Of a stretch of 49,050 bases of DNA, positions 31,727-40,382 are shown piece by piece. The notes under the pieces are model-generated. The model made no database searches, was not told where the DNA came from, and saw nothing but the letters and a program-made list of their open reading frames with translations. How positions within the stretch are numbered: position 1 is the stretch's first letter; each line of letters begins with the position of its first letter. The stretch is from an uncultured Prevotella sp. (GTDB lineage Bacteria; Bacteroidota; Bacteroidia; Bacteroidales; Bacteroidaceae). The stretch covers positions 1 through 49,050 of the forward strand of contig CAMHLV010000014.1 of assembly GCA_946186115.1 (NCBI GenBank), given 5' to 3'. Position numbers and translations under genes: made by a program.

Positions 31727-34393
31727 ATGATGCTTAAGAAAGCCTACCTTTCAGGATTACTGCTGGCTGCTAATGTGCTGGCAGCAAATGCACAGAACAT
31801 TGACTTCGACCTGCCCGGCAAGACTGCACCGGGCAAAGACACCGAGGTAAACTACACCTCGTGGGCTGTGCCCCGCGCAACAAGCGACACCAAGACCTTT
31901 GACAACGGAATGACCATCACCATCTCGGCTGGTGATGCTGCATCGGCTGTAGGCAGCAACTGGAGCAAGACAGATGTAGAGACAAAAGGATTGCGCGTGA
32001 TAGCCGACGAGGTAATGGCAACAAATCTGGAAAATGGTAACCTTACTACTATTAACGATGCATCGACATCGCTCACCCTCACCATTACCGGCATGACAGC
32101 CGGACAGCACACGCTGAAAGCCTACCACAACAATTCCGACTATAACCAGACGCAGCCCGAGATAGAGGTCAGCGTAGATGGCAGCGTGGTGGTTACCGGT
32201 GTGAAGTTCACGTCGGGCGCACAGAGTACGATAGAGGCAGGCTCGTCGTTCATCACTTTCAACGTGACGGAAGGCCAACCCGTGAACATCACCTACCGCA
32301 CTGTGCTCGCTGCCGGCAAGAGCTATACCAACAGCCGCGTAATGCTGAACGGACTGGAGTTTGACGCTGCTGCATTGACAGCCACCGACCCACTGCCCGC
32401 CAATCACAACTTCCATGCCGGCACGGAAGACGGCACGGTGAGCTTCTCATGGGTGGCAGCACCTGGCGCAATAAGCCACAAACTGGTATTAGGCACCGAC
32501 TCTATACAGGTGGCTAATGCCGAGAACTACGAGTATGAGGGCACTGCTACGGAATATACCAAGCATGGCCTCTCGTCGATGCAGCACTACTGGTGGCGCG
32601 TTGACGAGGTGGATGCTGAGGGCAATATATATAAAGGACGCGCGTGGACATTCCAGCCCTGCCATCTGGCATTCCCTGAGGCAGAGGGCTATGGGCGCTA
32701 TGCCATTGGCGGACGCGGCGGCATAGTATATCACGTGACCAACCTGAGCGGCGACAAGGACACACCGGGCTCACTGCTCTACGGACTGGTAAACATCAAC
32801 GAACCTCGCTACATCGTATTCGACGTCAGTGGAATCATCGAACTCGACTTCGAATCATACTTCACCAAGCCATACGCCTATATAGCCGGACAGACTGCAC
32901 CGGGCAAGGGCATCTGCATCAAGGCTTCGAACATCAACATCGGTTCTGACGTCATAGCCCGCCACATGCGCTTCAAGCGCGGACTGGGTGTCTATGGCGA
33001 GAATACTGGCAACGCAATGGGTATGACGGGTGCCGACCACGCCATAGTTGACCACTGTACGGCAGCATGGGGAACCGACGAGACAGTGAGCGGACGAGGA
33101 GCGCTGAACATATCGTTCCAGTACAGCATGATTACCGAGGCTCTGGGAATAGCAGGACATAAGAACTACGCCGACGGCACCAACCACGGATATGCCGCCA
33201 CCATTGACGGACGCAACGGCTCGTGGCACCACAACATGCTGATAAACTGCGAAGGACGCAACTGGAGTATGGGTGGCGGAATGGACGGCCAAAACAGACC
33301 CATAGGCGGATTAGACCTGTTTAATAATGTATGCTACAACTGGCACGGACGAACCACCGACGGCAACTGCCACGCAGTGAACTTCGTGAACAACTACTAC
33401 AAGATGGGCCCTGACACCAAGAAAAAGATCCTCTTCACCCAGGATTACGAAGACGCCATAGCCCCCGACGGCATCGACCAGGCATACATCAGCGGCAACA
33501 TACGCGAAAACAAAGACCATTCGCTGAGCAACGACAAGCTGAACGACACATACAATGCCACAGGCAACATACCCACCACTTACGAGTATCGCGTCAGTTC
33601 GCCACTCTTCCCCTCATACGCCAACATCCACTCGGCAAAGGATGCCATGAAGATAGTGACCAGCTATGCCGGAGCCACCATGCCACAGCGCGACGAACAG
33701 CACGTGCGCAACGTTGGTGAGACACTGCAGGGCACCTACACCTACAAGGGTAGCAAGTCGGGCATCAAGGGAGAGATAGACAACGAGGCCGACATCACCG
33801 ACGCCGCTAACGGCGGCTGGGAGGAATGGCCCGAGGAACGCCGCTCTGCCGACTACGACACCGACCAGGACGGCATGCCCGACTGGTATGAGCAGTGCAT
33901 AGGCAGCAATCCCAGTGCAGCCAACCAAAACGACGACCCCAATGGTGACGGATGGACACTGCTGGAAGACTACTTCGAATTTATGGCTCACCCATACATC
34001 ATGCTGAATCCCGGACAGGCCTCAACAATAGATGTCAAGCCTTTCTTTGCCGGATTCTACGGACAGAACGGCAATAATGTCACTCCAAGCTACAGCATCA
34101 ACAGCAGCAGTTCACTATTCTCTGCCTCGATGAACGGCAGTATAGTATCTGCCCAGGCAGGACAGACGCCAGGAGTAGCATATATAGATGTTACCGTAGA
34201 TGACGGTGAGACTCAGTTCACTCAGCTCATTGGCATAGCAGTAACAGGCACTGCCACGGGCATCAGCGACATCCGCAGCAGCGAGCCTGCCACCACCGAT
34301 GCCTCAGTATATTCTCTCACTGGCCAGCGTCTGGCGCAGCCTCGCCATGGTCTGAACATCCGAAACGGCAAGATTTTCATCCACCGCAAATAA
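31727..34393 (+). CDS. Secreted pectate lyase-type protein, PL1-like (888 aa)
   Basis: The signal peptide MMLKKAYLSGLLLAANVLAANA is followed by a CBM-like beta domain (about 25-215), an Ig/FN3-like domain (about 220-310) and a right-handed beta-helix (about 315-640). The helix opens with AFPEAEGYGRYAIGGRGGIVYHVTNLSG, the typical start of Bacteroidales pectate lyases, and carries VIARHMRFKRG, AIVDHCTAAWGTDE and NLLxN-type turns. An EF-hand/dockerin-like calcium stretch (DYDTDQDGMPDWYE and NDDPNGDGW) lies near 710-750, followed by a beta domain and the tail VYSLTGQRL...NIRNGKIFIHRK. It cleaves pectic galacturonan by beta-elimination outside the cell. ATG codons at 31727 and 31730 are both possible starts. 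Confidence 0.82.
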   Translation: MMLKKAYLSGLLLAANVLAANAQNIDFDLPGKTAPGKDTEVNYTSWAVPRATSDTKTFDNGMTITISAGDAASAVGSNWSKTDVETKGLRVIADEVMATNLENGNLTTINDASTSLTLTITGMTAGQHTLKAYHNNSDYNQTQPEIEVSVDGSVVVTGVKFTSGAQSTIEAGSSFITFNVTEGQPVNITYRTVLAAGKSYTNSRVMLNGLEFDAAALTATDPLPANHNFHAGTEDGTVSFSWVAAPGAISHKLVLGTDSIQVANAENYEYEGTATEYTKHGLSSMQHYWWRVDEVDAEGNIYKGRAWTFQPCHLAFPEAEGYGRYAIGGRGGIVYHVTNLSGDKDTPGSLLYGLVNINEPRYIVFDVSGIIELDFESYFTKPYAYIAGQTAPGKGICIKASNINIGSDVIARHMRFKRGLGVYGENTGNAMGMTGADHAIVDHCTAAWGTDETVSGRGALNISFQYSMITEALGIAGHKNYADGTNHGYAATIDGRNGSWHHNMLINCEGRNWSMGGGMDGQNRPIGGLDLFNNVCYNWHGRTTDGNCHAVNFVNNYYKMGPDTKKKILFTQDYEDAIAPDGIDQAYISGNIRENKDHSLSNDKLNDTYNATGNIPTTYEYRVSSPLFPSYANIHSAKDAMKIVTSYAGATMPQRDEQHVRNVGETLQGTYTYKGSKSGIKGEIDNEADITDAANGGWEEWPEERRSADYDTDQDGMPDWYEQCIGSNPSAANQNDDPNGDGWTLLEDYFEFMAHPYIMLNPGQASTIDVKPFFAGFYGQNGNNVTPSYSINSSSSLFSASMNGSIVSAQAGQTPGVAYIDVTVDDGETQFTQLIGIAVTGTATGISDIRSSEPATTDASVYSLTGQRLAQPRHGLNIRNGKIFIHRK

Positions 34394-34437
34394 CATTCCA
34401 TCGATTTTTCCGTCTCTACAGAACACGGAGAAGTTGT

Positions 34438-34486
34438 ATCAAACGGGTTTATTGGTGTACATCGCTACCCAATAAACCCGTTTGAT
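34438..34486. terminator. Strong hairpin terminator after the pectate lyase gene
   Basis: An 18-bp perfect stem (34438-34455 with 34469-34486; core AAACGGGTTTATTGG) and a 13-base loop. The rest of 34394-34697 holds only AT-rich sequence and the promoter box at 34632. Confidence 0.8.
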
Positions 34487-34631
34487 TTATACCATTATAT
34501 AGTACAGGCTGTTTTCCCTGAATATCAGACAATTGTTGCATTCCTACGATAGAATTGTATATAGCAATAGTGTCATTACAAATTACAAAGAGTGTGCCAC
34601 ATACAACAAAACCATATTAAACCATTATATA

Positions 34632-34639
34632 TACCTTTG
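34632..34639 (+). promoter_or_regulatory. -7 box of the large secreted protein gene
   Basis: TACCTTTG, 58 bases before the ATG at 34698, in a context (GCGCCCGATT) that mirrors the pectate lyase promoter. Confidence 0.55.
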
Positions 34640-34697
34640 CGCCCGATTTCAAAATCAAACAAAAACAAAACATAGAAAATAAAAAAAACAAAACAAC

Positions 34698-37600
34698 ATG
34701 AAAAGGTTATTTACACTATTCGTAATTGTGTGCGCCCTCGTTGGAAATGCGTGGGGAGCAAGAAAACTGTATTTTGAATATCAGGTCATTGAGGATCCGA
34801 CTTTAACTGACGGGTATTACCAGCAGCCTCTTATGTGGATATGGGATGATGCAAGTACAGGAGATGATGGAAAGCCTTATAACATGACAGCAAATGGATT
34901 TGACGGAGATTGTGTGTGGACAGTCACCACAACAGGAGACCTTACAATCACTTCTGGGCACTATCAGACGCAAATTGATGCTCACAACTATGTCATATCT
35001 GATTCTAAAATATATATCACAGGAAATAGTGGAACTATCAAAGTGACGGCAACCAGACCTGACTTCGGTGGAGAAACATATTCTTGTAGCTATCTCATTT
35101 CATTCGGAATGAGTAGTAAGAAATGGAGCTTCTATTCGAAAAAAATGGCTATAGGAAGATACCAAGATGAAGGATCTGATTTTAGACAATGGTGCGATGA
35201 TAATCAATGGACACATGACGTTAGCGGTGATCCTGTTTATTGGTATAATTATAGTAATATCGATGGGGATATCTCAAAATATTCTACATTCGGTCGTAGT
35301 TCAGGCGGTACATTTTTTATAGAAGCCGAGGGTCTTATATTCACTGCCACAGCAAACACATTTGGTATGCATAATGAAAATGACTCTGTAGATGTAGCTG
35401 CATCTGACAGGTTCATCGCATTAAAGAAAGGTGCATCGGTAAAAATACCAAAGAAATACTTTCATGTAGGTTTTGATGAAAGTAAAGCAAAACTATCACA
35501 TCCGCGTATTCGCATTAAAATGGGGCGATATGGTGGTACTGATCCTAGTCATCCGCAGATAAACCTTACAATAACTAATGTAAAAGATGCTCATGGCACA
35601 GCCATTACTGAATACTATATTATAGGAGGTTCAGCTTGGTGGGGAGATAAAAAGGATAACCACCAGCGCGGAGAGTATCATTTCATCGTTGATAATGAAA
35701 ATAAAGATGAAGACGTTACTATAACAGTAGCAGACGGACAATTCCTCAAGCTTTATAGTATTGAAGTATATAATTCCGAAACCATGATTACAGAGAATGC
35801 TGTACTCGGAACTAATTACCAGTTGCTAACAGGCTCTACCATTCCTGCGTCTCGAGCTACAGGAAGATATTATTTACACTATCGTGGAAAAGGTGAACAT
35901 ACGCATGTAGTAACAAATGTGAAGTCAGGAGACGTCAATGTCAATTATTGTCGCACAGGCATAGTTGATGCCCCAGTAGATAGATTTTCTGGTTATGACG
36001 GCGCTGTTGATCATACTTATACAGCCACATCGGGCCAGTTTGGAACATTTCAAATTCGATTAGATTGCTATACTCTTGATGGGAAATATTGTACGGACTA
36101 TGCTGACCGTTCCCAGTCGGTGGGATATTTTGACAAGCAAACCTATCCCTGTACCTGGGACTTTACTGATGTAGCAAAATATGCATACTCAGGAGACGCA
36201 ATGTATTGGGAAGGTCAGTATAACGATGTTGATGCTTATAACGGCCGATCTAGTTGGAAAATCATTTCTGGCGAGCCTGGTGCTTCTTGTAGGTGTGGAC
36301 ATCAATTGAGTTGGGATGCCAGTGGACATGACGTGGTTTTTTGTGGCGGTAGTCAGTTGTGGTGTGGAAAGCAGGTGCTTCCTGAAATTGCAGGAATTGG
36401 CTTTACGCCCTCTAACTTCAGTTCTTCATACAATAACAGCCTTCAACTTCTACCTTCTGGGAATTATTACCAAATTGGAGATAAATACTATCACGGTATA
36501 AAAATTAACCAGAATCAGACATCATGGTGGTGCTATCGTATAACAGTGCCAGCAGTCCCCAATGGTGGTGCTGTCTATGCACGTGTACATCCATTACCTA
36601 CTACAACATCTGAAACTCCAACAGAGGACCAAGCAAAATACCCTATAGCAGGCTATACATACGGTGACTATAAGAAACCGGTGGTTAAAAACAACGTGAC
36701 TATAGATGCGGGCAACGTTAATAAGGAGATTGGAACTGGTGCGACAAAAGTAATAAATACCAACGACGATACTGGCGATAAAATATATGTGATTCCTGGA
36801 ACTTCTGAAAGCGAATCATCAAATGTAACACTATACTTTAATGGTGTTATCATTGAAAAGATTGCCGTATCTACCGACAAGAAGGAATTCAACGCCAAGG
36901 GTTGGACGACGGAGAGTCGTGACCACGACATTGACCCGTCGCTGACAGCAGAGATGAACGGTCGTGGCATTAAGACGTTTGCTGTGACTGACGTGAAATA
37001 TGACAAGAAGAAGGTTGTCATGACTGACATCAGCAACGCTGGTTTGATGCACGCTGCAACGGATGAGTCTAAGTATGCTTGCATTCTCCGCAATACTGAA
37101 GATGCAGAATTAAGCGTGGTCAACGGCGGTTTCTACCTTTTTGTGCCTGATATGCACGATGAGCAGGGCGAGAATACGGGAGATGGTTATAGGTTGAAGA
37201 ACTATGCCCCATCAATGGAATCCAGCATAATGAAGGCTAAGGTGTCGTATGCCTATCCTGCAAATTATCCTAACTATGGCGATAATGCCTCTGGCACTCC
37301 TATTCCTGCCAAATCCGACGATGGAACTATCACCAACTTCGCCTTTACCTATCAGTATTGCCAATTGAATTCTAGTGGAGCAGCATATGGTACATTACAA
37401 GAGGGCCCTCAGGCATTCTATCGCATAGCTACAAACGGCGGTTATAGCAAGGGTAACCAAGGTTATCTGCCATTGCTGACATCAGAGGTGACAAAAAACA
37501 CTGCTATTACATCAGGGACAAGAGGATATGAATTGTCGTTTGGCGACGATGAAGAAGGCGGAGAGACTACAGACATTGAGACTATAGTCAACGGAAATGA

Positions 37601-37715
37601 CTTAACCGGCACAACCCATAGAACATATTACAGCCTGAGCGGACAGCAACTCAACGGCAAACCTGCCAAGGGCGGTATCTATATCTGTAATGGTAAGAAG
37701 ATAGTTATTAAATAA
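34698..37715 (+). CDS. Large secreted protein of unknown function (1005 aa)
   Basis: The signal peptide is MKRLFTLFVIVCALVGNAWG. The body is rich in beta-structure, Gly, Asp and aromatic residues, with Ig-like segments (GDLTITSGHYQTQ, NSGTIKVTATRPDF). Paired Cys and Trp stretches occur in the middle (CTWDFTDVAKYAYSGDAMYW). The C-terminus has the Prevotella ending YYSLSGQQL and GGIYICNGKKIVIK. No enzyme motif is visible. Base composition is clearly more AT-rich than that of the neighbours up to about 36880 and GC-richer afterwards, suggesting a mosaic or transferred origin. It is followed 14 bases later by a small acidic peptide gene, as is the unrelated protein at 3094. A surface adhesin is one possibility; nothing proves it. 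Confidence 0.65.
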   Translation: MKRLFTLFVIVCALVGNAWGARKLYFEYQVIEDPTLTDGYYQQPLMWIWDDASTGDDGKPYNMTANGFDGDCVWTVTTTGDLTITSGHYQTQIDAHNYVISDSKIYITGNSGTIKVTATRPDFGGETYSCSYLISFGMSSKKWSFYSKKMAIGRYQDEGSDFRQWCDDNQWTHDVSGDPVYWYNYSNIDGDISKYSTFGRSSGGTFFIEAEGLIFTATANTFGMHNENDSVDVAASDRFIALKKGASVKIPKKYFHVGFDESKAKLSHPRIRIKMGRYGGTDPSHPQINLTITNVKDAHGTAITEYYIIGGSAWWGDKKDNHQRGEYHFIVDNENKDEDVTITVADGQFLKLYSIEVYNSETMITENAVLGTNYQLLTGSTIPASRATGRYYLHYRGKGEHTHVVTNVKSGDVNVNYCRTGIVDAPVDRFSGYDGAVDHTYTATSGQFGTFQIRLDCYTLDGKYCTDYADRSQSVGYFDKQTYPCTWDFTDVAKYAYSGDAMYWEGQYNDVDAYNGRSSWKIISGEPGASCRCGHQLSWDASGHDVVFCGGSQLWCGKQVLPEIAGIGFTPSNFSSSYNNSLQLLPSGNYYQIGDKYYHGIKINQNQTSWWCYRITVPAVPNGGAVYARVHPLPTTTSETPTEDQAKYPIAGYTYGDYKKPVVKNNVTIDAGNVNKEIGTGATKVINTNDDTGDKIYVIPGTSESESSNVTLYFNGVIIEKIAVSTDKKEFNAKGWTTESRDHDIDPSLTAEMNGRGIKTFAVTDVKYDKKKVVMTDISNAGLMHAATDESKYACILRNTEDAELSVVNGGFYLFVPDMHDEQGENTGDGYRLKNYAPSMESSIMKAKVSYAYPANYPNYGDNASGTPIPAKSDDGTITNFAFTYQYCQLNSSGAAYGTLQEGPQAFYRIATNGGYSKGNQGYLPLLTSEVTKNTAITSGTRGYELSFGDDEEGGETTDIETIVNGNDLTGTTHRTYYSLSGQQLNGKPAKGGIYICNGKKIVIK

Positions 37716-37729
37716 GGAGGATTTATACA

Positions 37730-37906
37730 ATGAAAAAGATATATGTAAAACCCACTATCGAGGCTTTAGGACTCGAAGAAGAAGGTACGTTGCTGACAGG
37801 AAGCGTCATTACAGATGAAGACAAAGGTGTTATTTGGATAGGTTCTCGTGGCGCCAATGCGGAATTCAGTGATGATGACGATGATTATGATAGTGACATT
37901 TTATAG
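37730..37906 (+). CDS. Small acidic peptide, 58 aa, PxxExL...LLxGS type
   Basis: ATG 37730 to TAG 37904-37906. It begins MKKIYVKPTIEALGL, continues EEEGTLLTGS and ends with an Asp-rich tail (FSDDDDDYDSDIL). A strong AAGGAGG ribosome-binding site, unusual for Bacteroidetes, stands 9 bases before the ATG. The plan matches the peptide at 5047-5250: basic start, YVxPxxExL, a short stretch closing in L(L/M)xGS, polar region, acidic end. Both follow a large secreted protein. The peptide is shorter than usual annotation limits. It might be a leader-containing precursor or a secretion partner; function is unknown. Confidence 0.7.
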   Translation: MKKIYVKPTIEALGLEEEGTLLTGSVITDEDKGVIWIGSRGANAEFSDDDDDYDSDIL

Positions 37907-37953
37907 AAACGATAGGAATTCATCATAAATGTTTTGTTTTTTTTTAGTGAGTG

Positions 37954-37986
37954 GGCGCAGCCAGTGATGGTATGCGCCTTTCTCTT
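37954..37986 (+). terminator. Terminator after the small acidic peptide gene
   Basis: GGCGCA (37954-37959) pairs with TGCGCC (37973-37978), followed by TTTCTCTTTTT. The stem is short but has the right tail. Confidence 0.65.
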
Positions 37987-38083
37987 TTTAAATGCATTCT
38001 ATCAGGAATACAACAACTGAAAAAACTTGCATTTTCTACACCAAAGATGGCGTTTTACAAATACTAACTAAAGTACCAAAAAA

Positions 38084-38166
38084 GAGTACCCATACTGGGT
38101 ACTCGGAATTTCTATGCTGGGAACTCGGAATTTCTATGCTGGAAACTCGGAATTTCTATGCTGGAA
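38084..38166. repeat. Palindrome plus three 22-base tandem repeats
   Basis: GAGTACCCA TAC TGGGTACTC (38084-38104) is a perfect 9-bp inverted repeat. It overlaps the first of three tandem 22-base units (38101-38122, 38123-38144, 38145-38166) whose core is ACTCGGAATTTCTATGCTGG; they differ at one position. The array ends 34 bases beyond the sufD stop codon. Between 37987 and 38083 nothing else is supported. Confidence 0.9.
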
Positions 38167-38199
38167 ATTAAAAGGAAACCTGACTTCCCACAAAACAAA

Positions 38200-39540
38200 T
38201 CACTTACAAAGCTTGCAACCTTCACACTTGCTTAATTCGCCACGGAAACGCTTTTCGACAAGGTGGTGCAGGCGGTCGCGGAGTGGAGCAAGCTGCATCT
38301 GGTCGATAACCTCATTGATAAAGGCATTCTGCAACAAAAGTCTGGCCTCGCTGAGCGAGATGCCGCGCTGCTGCATGTAGAATAGAGCAGCATCGTTGAG
38401 CTGGCCTACGGTAGAGCCGTGGGCACATTTCACGTCGTCGGCATAAATCTCAAGCATGGGCTGTGTGTACATACGGGCCTCACGGGTGGCTGTCAGATTC
38501 TGGTTAGTCATCTGTGAGGTTGTCTTCTGTGCTCCATGTTCTACCAGCACACGGCCAGCAAAGGCTCCTGTGGCCTGGTCGTCGAGAACATATTTGTAAA
38601 GCTCGGTTGATGTGCAATGAGGCACACGGTGTGTAATGAGGGTATTGTTATCTACGTGCTGCTGCTTGTCGGCAATAACACAGCCATAGCACTGACATTC
38701 GGCACCCTCGCCAGAGAACGTCAGGTCGAGTTTGTTGCGCGTCACGCCATTGTGCAGCGTGATGACGTTATGATTGACGAAGCTATCCCGCTGCTGGTCG
38801 ATATATACATTGCTAACACGCACATTCTTGTTGTGAGTCTCCTCAAGACAGTAGAGGTCAAGATGGGCTCCTTCGCCTACATGGGCCTCGATAACCTGTG
38901 TGGCAAGGAAGTTGCGGTCGTCGGCAGCATGGTCGCAGAAGAGCATCTTCAGTTCGGCACCCTCCTCAAGACAGATAAGCACACGACGATTGACCATCAA
39001 GTCAACATCAGAACGCAGGATATTGATTACCTGAATGGCTCGATCTACCTTGACACCCTTGGCAACATGGACGTAGAGACCATCCTGGGCGAGCATAGTG
39101 TTCAGATTGGTGACAGCATCGTCGTCATGGCCAGCCAACTGGTTATAATGACTGGTGGCATGCTCCTTTAGAGAGCCAATGGTGACACCCTCGGGAAGGT
39201 GAACACTGGGCAGGGCTTTGGCATAGAACATGTCGTTGACCACAAAATAGAGCGACGTTGACAGATTTGGCACATCACAACGGAAAGCCCTGTAGGGATC
39301 GACGGGAATCTCAAGGCGATTCAGGTTGAGGCCATAGTCAGGGGCAAAGAGCGATGCCATATCGGTGTACTTGTAGCGCTCGACCTTACGAGAGGGGAAG
39401 CCCTGAGCCTTGAAGCGCTCAAAAGCCTCGTCGCGCACGGCATTCATCACCTCGCTGCTATGCTCGCAAATCATGGTGCGAGCCTGCTCGTAGAGCTCTA
39501 TATATTGGCTGTTGTTTCTTTCTGTCTTGTCCATGTCCAT
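38200..39540 (-). CDS. sufD: Fe-S cluster assembly scaffold subunit SufD (446 aa)
   Basis: Partner of SufB and SufC in the SufBCD scaffold. The family end is clear: ADDVKCAHGSTVGQLNDAALFYMQQRGIS and ARLLLQNAFINEVIDQM; an upstream part has FPSRKVERYKYTDM and FVNHNVITLHNG. The ATG at 39540 (MDMDKTERNN) gives a regular start. A longer in-frame start at 39576 would add MRARGVLISLET, encoded within the palindromic repeat and overlapping the SufC end, and is rejected. It is the last gene of the minus-strand operon, 10 bases after sufC. Confidence 0.92.
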   Translation of the reverse strand: MDMDKTERNNSQYIELYEQARTMICEHSSEVMNAVRDEAFERFKAQGFPSRKVERYKYTDMASLFAPDYGLNLNRLEIPVDPYRAFRCDVPNLSTSLYFVVNDMFYAKALPSVHLPEGVTIGSLKEHATSHYNQLAGHDDDAVTNLNTMLAQDGLYVHVAKGVKVDRAIQVINILRSDVDLMVNRRVLICLEEGAELKMLFCDHAADDRNFLATQVIEAHVGEGAHLDLYCLEETHNKNVRVSNVYIDQQRDSFVNHNVITLHNGVTRNKLDLTFSGEGAECQCYGCVIADKQQHVDNNTLITHRVPHCTSTELYKYVLDDQATGAFAGRVLVEHGAQKTTSQMTNQNLTATREARMYTQPMLEIYADDVKCAHGSTVGQLNDAALFYMQQRGISLSEARLLLQNAFINEVIDQMQLAPLRDRLHHLVEKRFRGELSKCEGCKLCK

Positions 39541-39550
39541 CGTCTCTAAA

Positions 39551-40354
39551 CTAATCAACACTCCCCTCGCCCTCAAGGTTCCCCTCGCCCCTTGGAGAGG
39601 GGTTAGGTGTGAGGCTTCCTTTTATCCAATCGTATCCGTGCTCCTGAATCTCCTTTGCCAGCTCGGGACCACCAGTGCGGACGATACGCCCCTGATAGAG
39701 CACGTGGACAAACTGCGGACGAATCATCTCAAGCAGACGGTCGTAGTGGGTGATGACGATACACGAAGTATCGGGACGCTGCAGCTTGTTGACACCCTCG
39801 GCAACAATGCGCATGGCATCGACATCAAGACCAGAGTCGGTCTCGTCGAGAATGCTCAAAGTGGGTTCGAGCATGGCCATCTGGTATATCTCGTTGCGCT
39901 TCTTCTCACCACCGCTAAAGCCCTCGTTGACCGAGCGGTTGGCCAACTTGGAGTCGAGTTCCACTATCTTGCGCTTCTCGCGCTGCAACTTAAGGAATTC
40001 GGCGGCATTAAGCGGCTCCAAACCATGATACTTGCGCTTAGCATTGATGGCAGCCTTCATGAAATTGGTCATCGACACACCAGGAATCTCTACAGGATAC
40101 TGGAACGAGAGGAACAGGCCCTCGTGGGCACGGTCTTCGGGTTTCATCTCAAGCAGGTTCTTGCCGTTGAAGAATGCCTCGCCCTCGGTGACCTCATAGA
40201 GCGGATTACCCACAAGGACTGCCGACAGCGTTGACTTGCCTGAACCATTGGGGCCCATGATGGCATGAGTCTCACCGTCGCGGATGACGAGGTCAATACC
40301 TTTCAATATCTCTTTGTCGCCTATCTTGGCATGGAGGTTTCTTACTTCTAACAT
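39551..40354 (-). CDS. sufC: Fe-S assembly ATPase SufC (267 aa) with repeat-derived tail
   Basis: The ABC-type ATPase that drives SufBCD. Walker A GPNGSGKST, Q-loop FLSFQYPVEIPG, signature FSGGEKKRNE, Walker B ILDETDSGLD and H-loop VITHYDRLL are all present. The domain should end near EHGYDWIK, about residue 245. Instead 22 further residues follow, beginning GSLTPNPSPRGEG and ending SVD, a phrase typical of translated palindromic repeats. The tail is probably harmless to the enzyme. The gene lies 28 bases after the patatin gene. Confidence 0.93.
   Translation of the reverse strand: MLEVRNLHAKIGDKEILKGIDLVIRDGETHAIMGPNGSGKSTLSAVLVGNPLYEVTEGEAFFNGKNLLEMKPEDRAHEGLFLSFQYPVEIPGVSMTNFMKAAINAKRKYHGLEPLNAAEFLKLQREKRKIVELDSKLANRSVNEGFSGGEKKRNEIYQMAMLEPTLSILDETDSGLDVDAMRIVAEGVNKLQRPDTSCIVITHYDRLLEMIRPQFVHVLYQGRIVRTGGPELAKEIQEHGYDWIKGSLTPNPSPRGEGNLEGEGSVD
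39560..39612. repeat. GC-rich palindromic repeat inserted at the sufC/sufD junction
   Basis: Two related segments, CTCCCCTCGCCCTCAAGG and CCCCTCGCCCCTTGGAGAGG; the latter forms a CCCCTC/GAGGGG stem at 39581-39602. On the minus strand it reads out as LTPNPSPRGEG in the SufC frame. Confidence 0.75.
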
Positions 40355-40382
40355 ACTTATATATATATTACTTATTTATTTA

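Noticed and set aside
38114..38380. 88-residue frame across the tandem repeats
   Set aside because: Its first part is the 22-base repeat and the rest is opposite sufD.
39541..39576. N-terminal extension of SufD (MRARGVLISLET)
   Set aside because: It is encoded by the palindromic repeat and overlaps the SufC stop; family members start near MDMDKTE.
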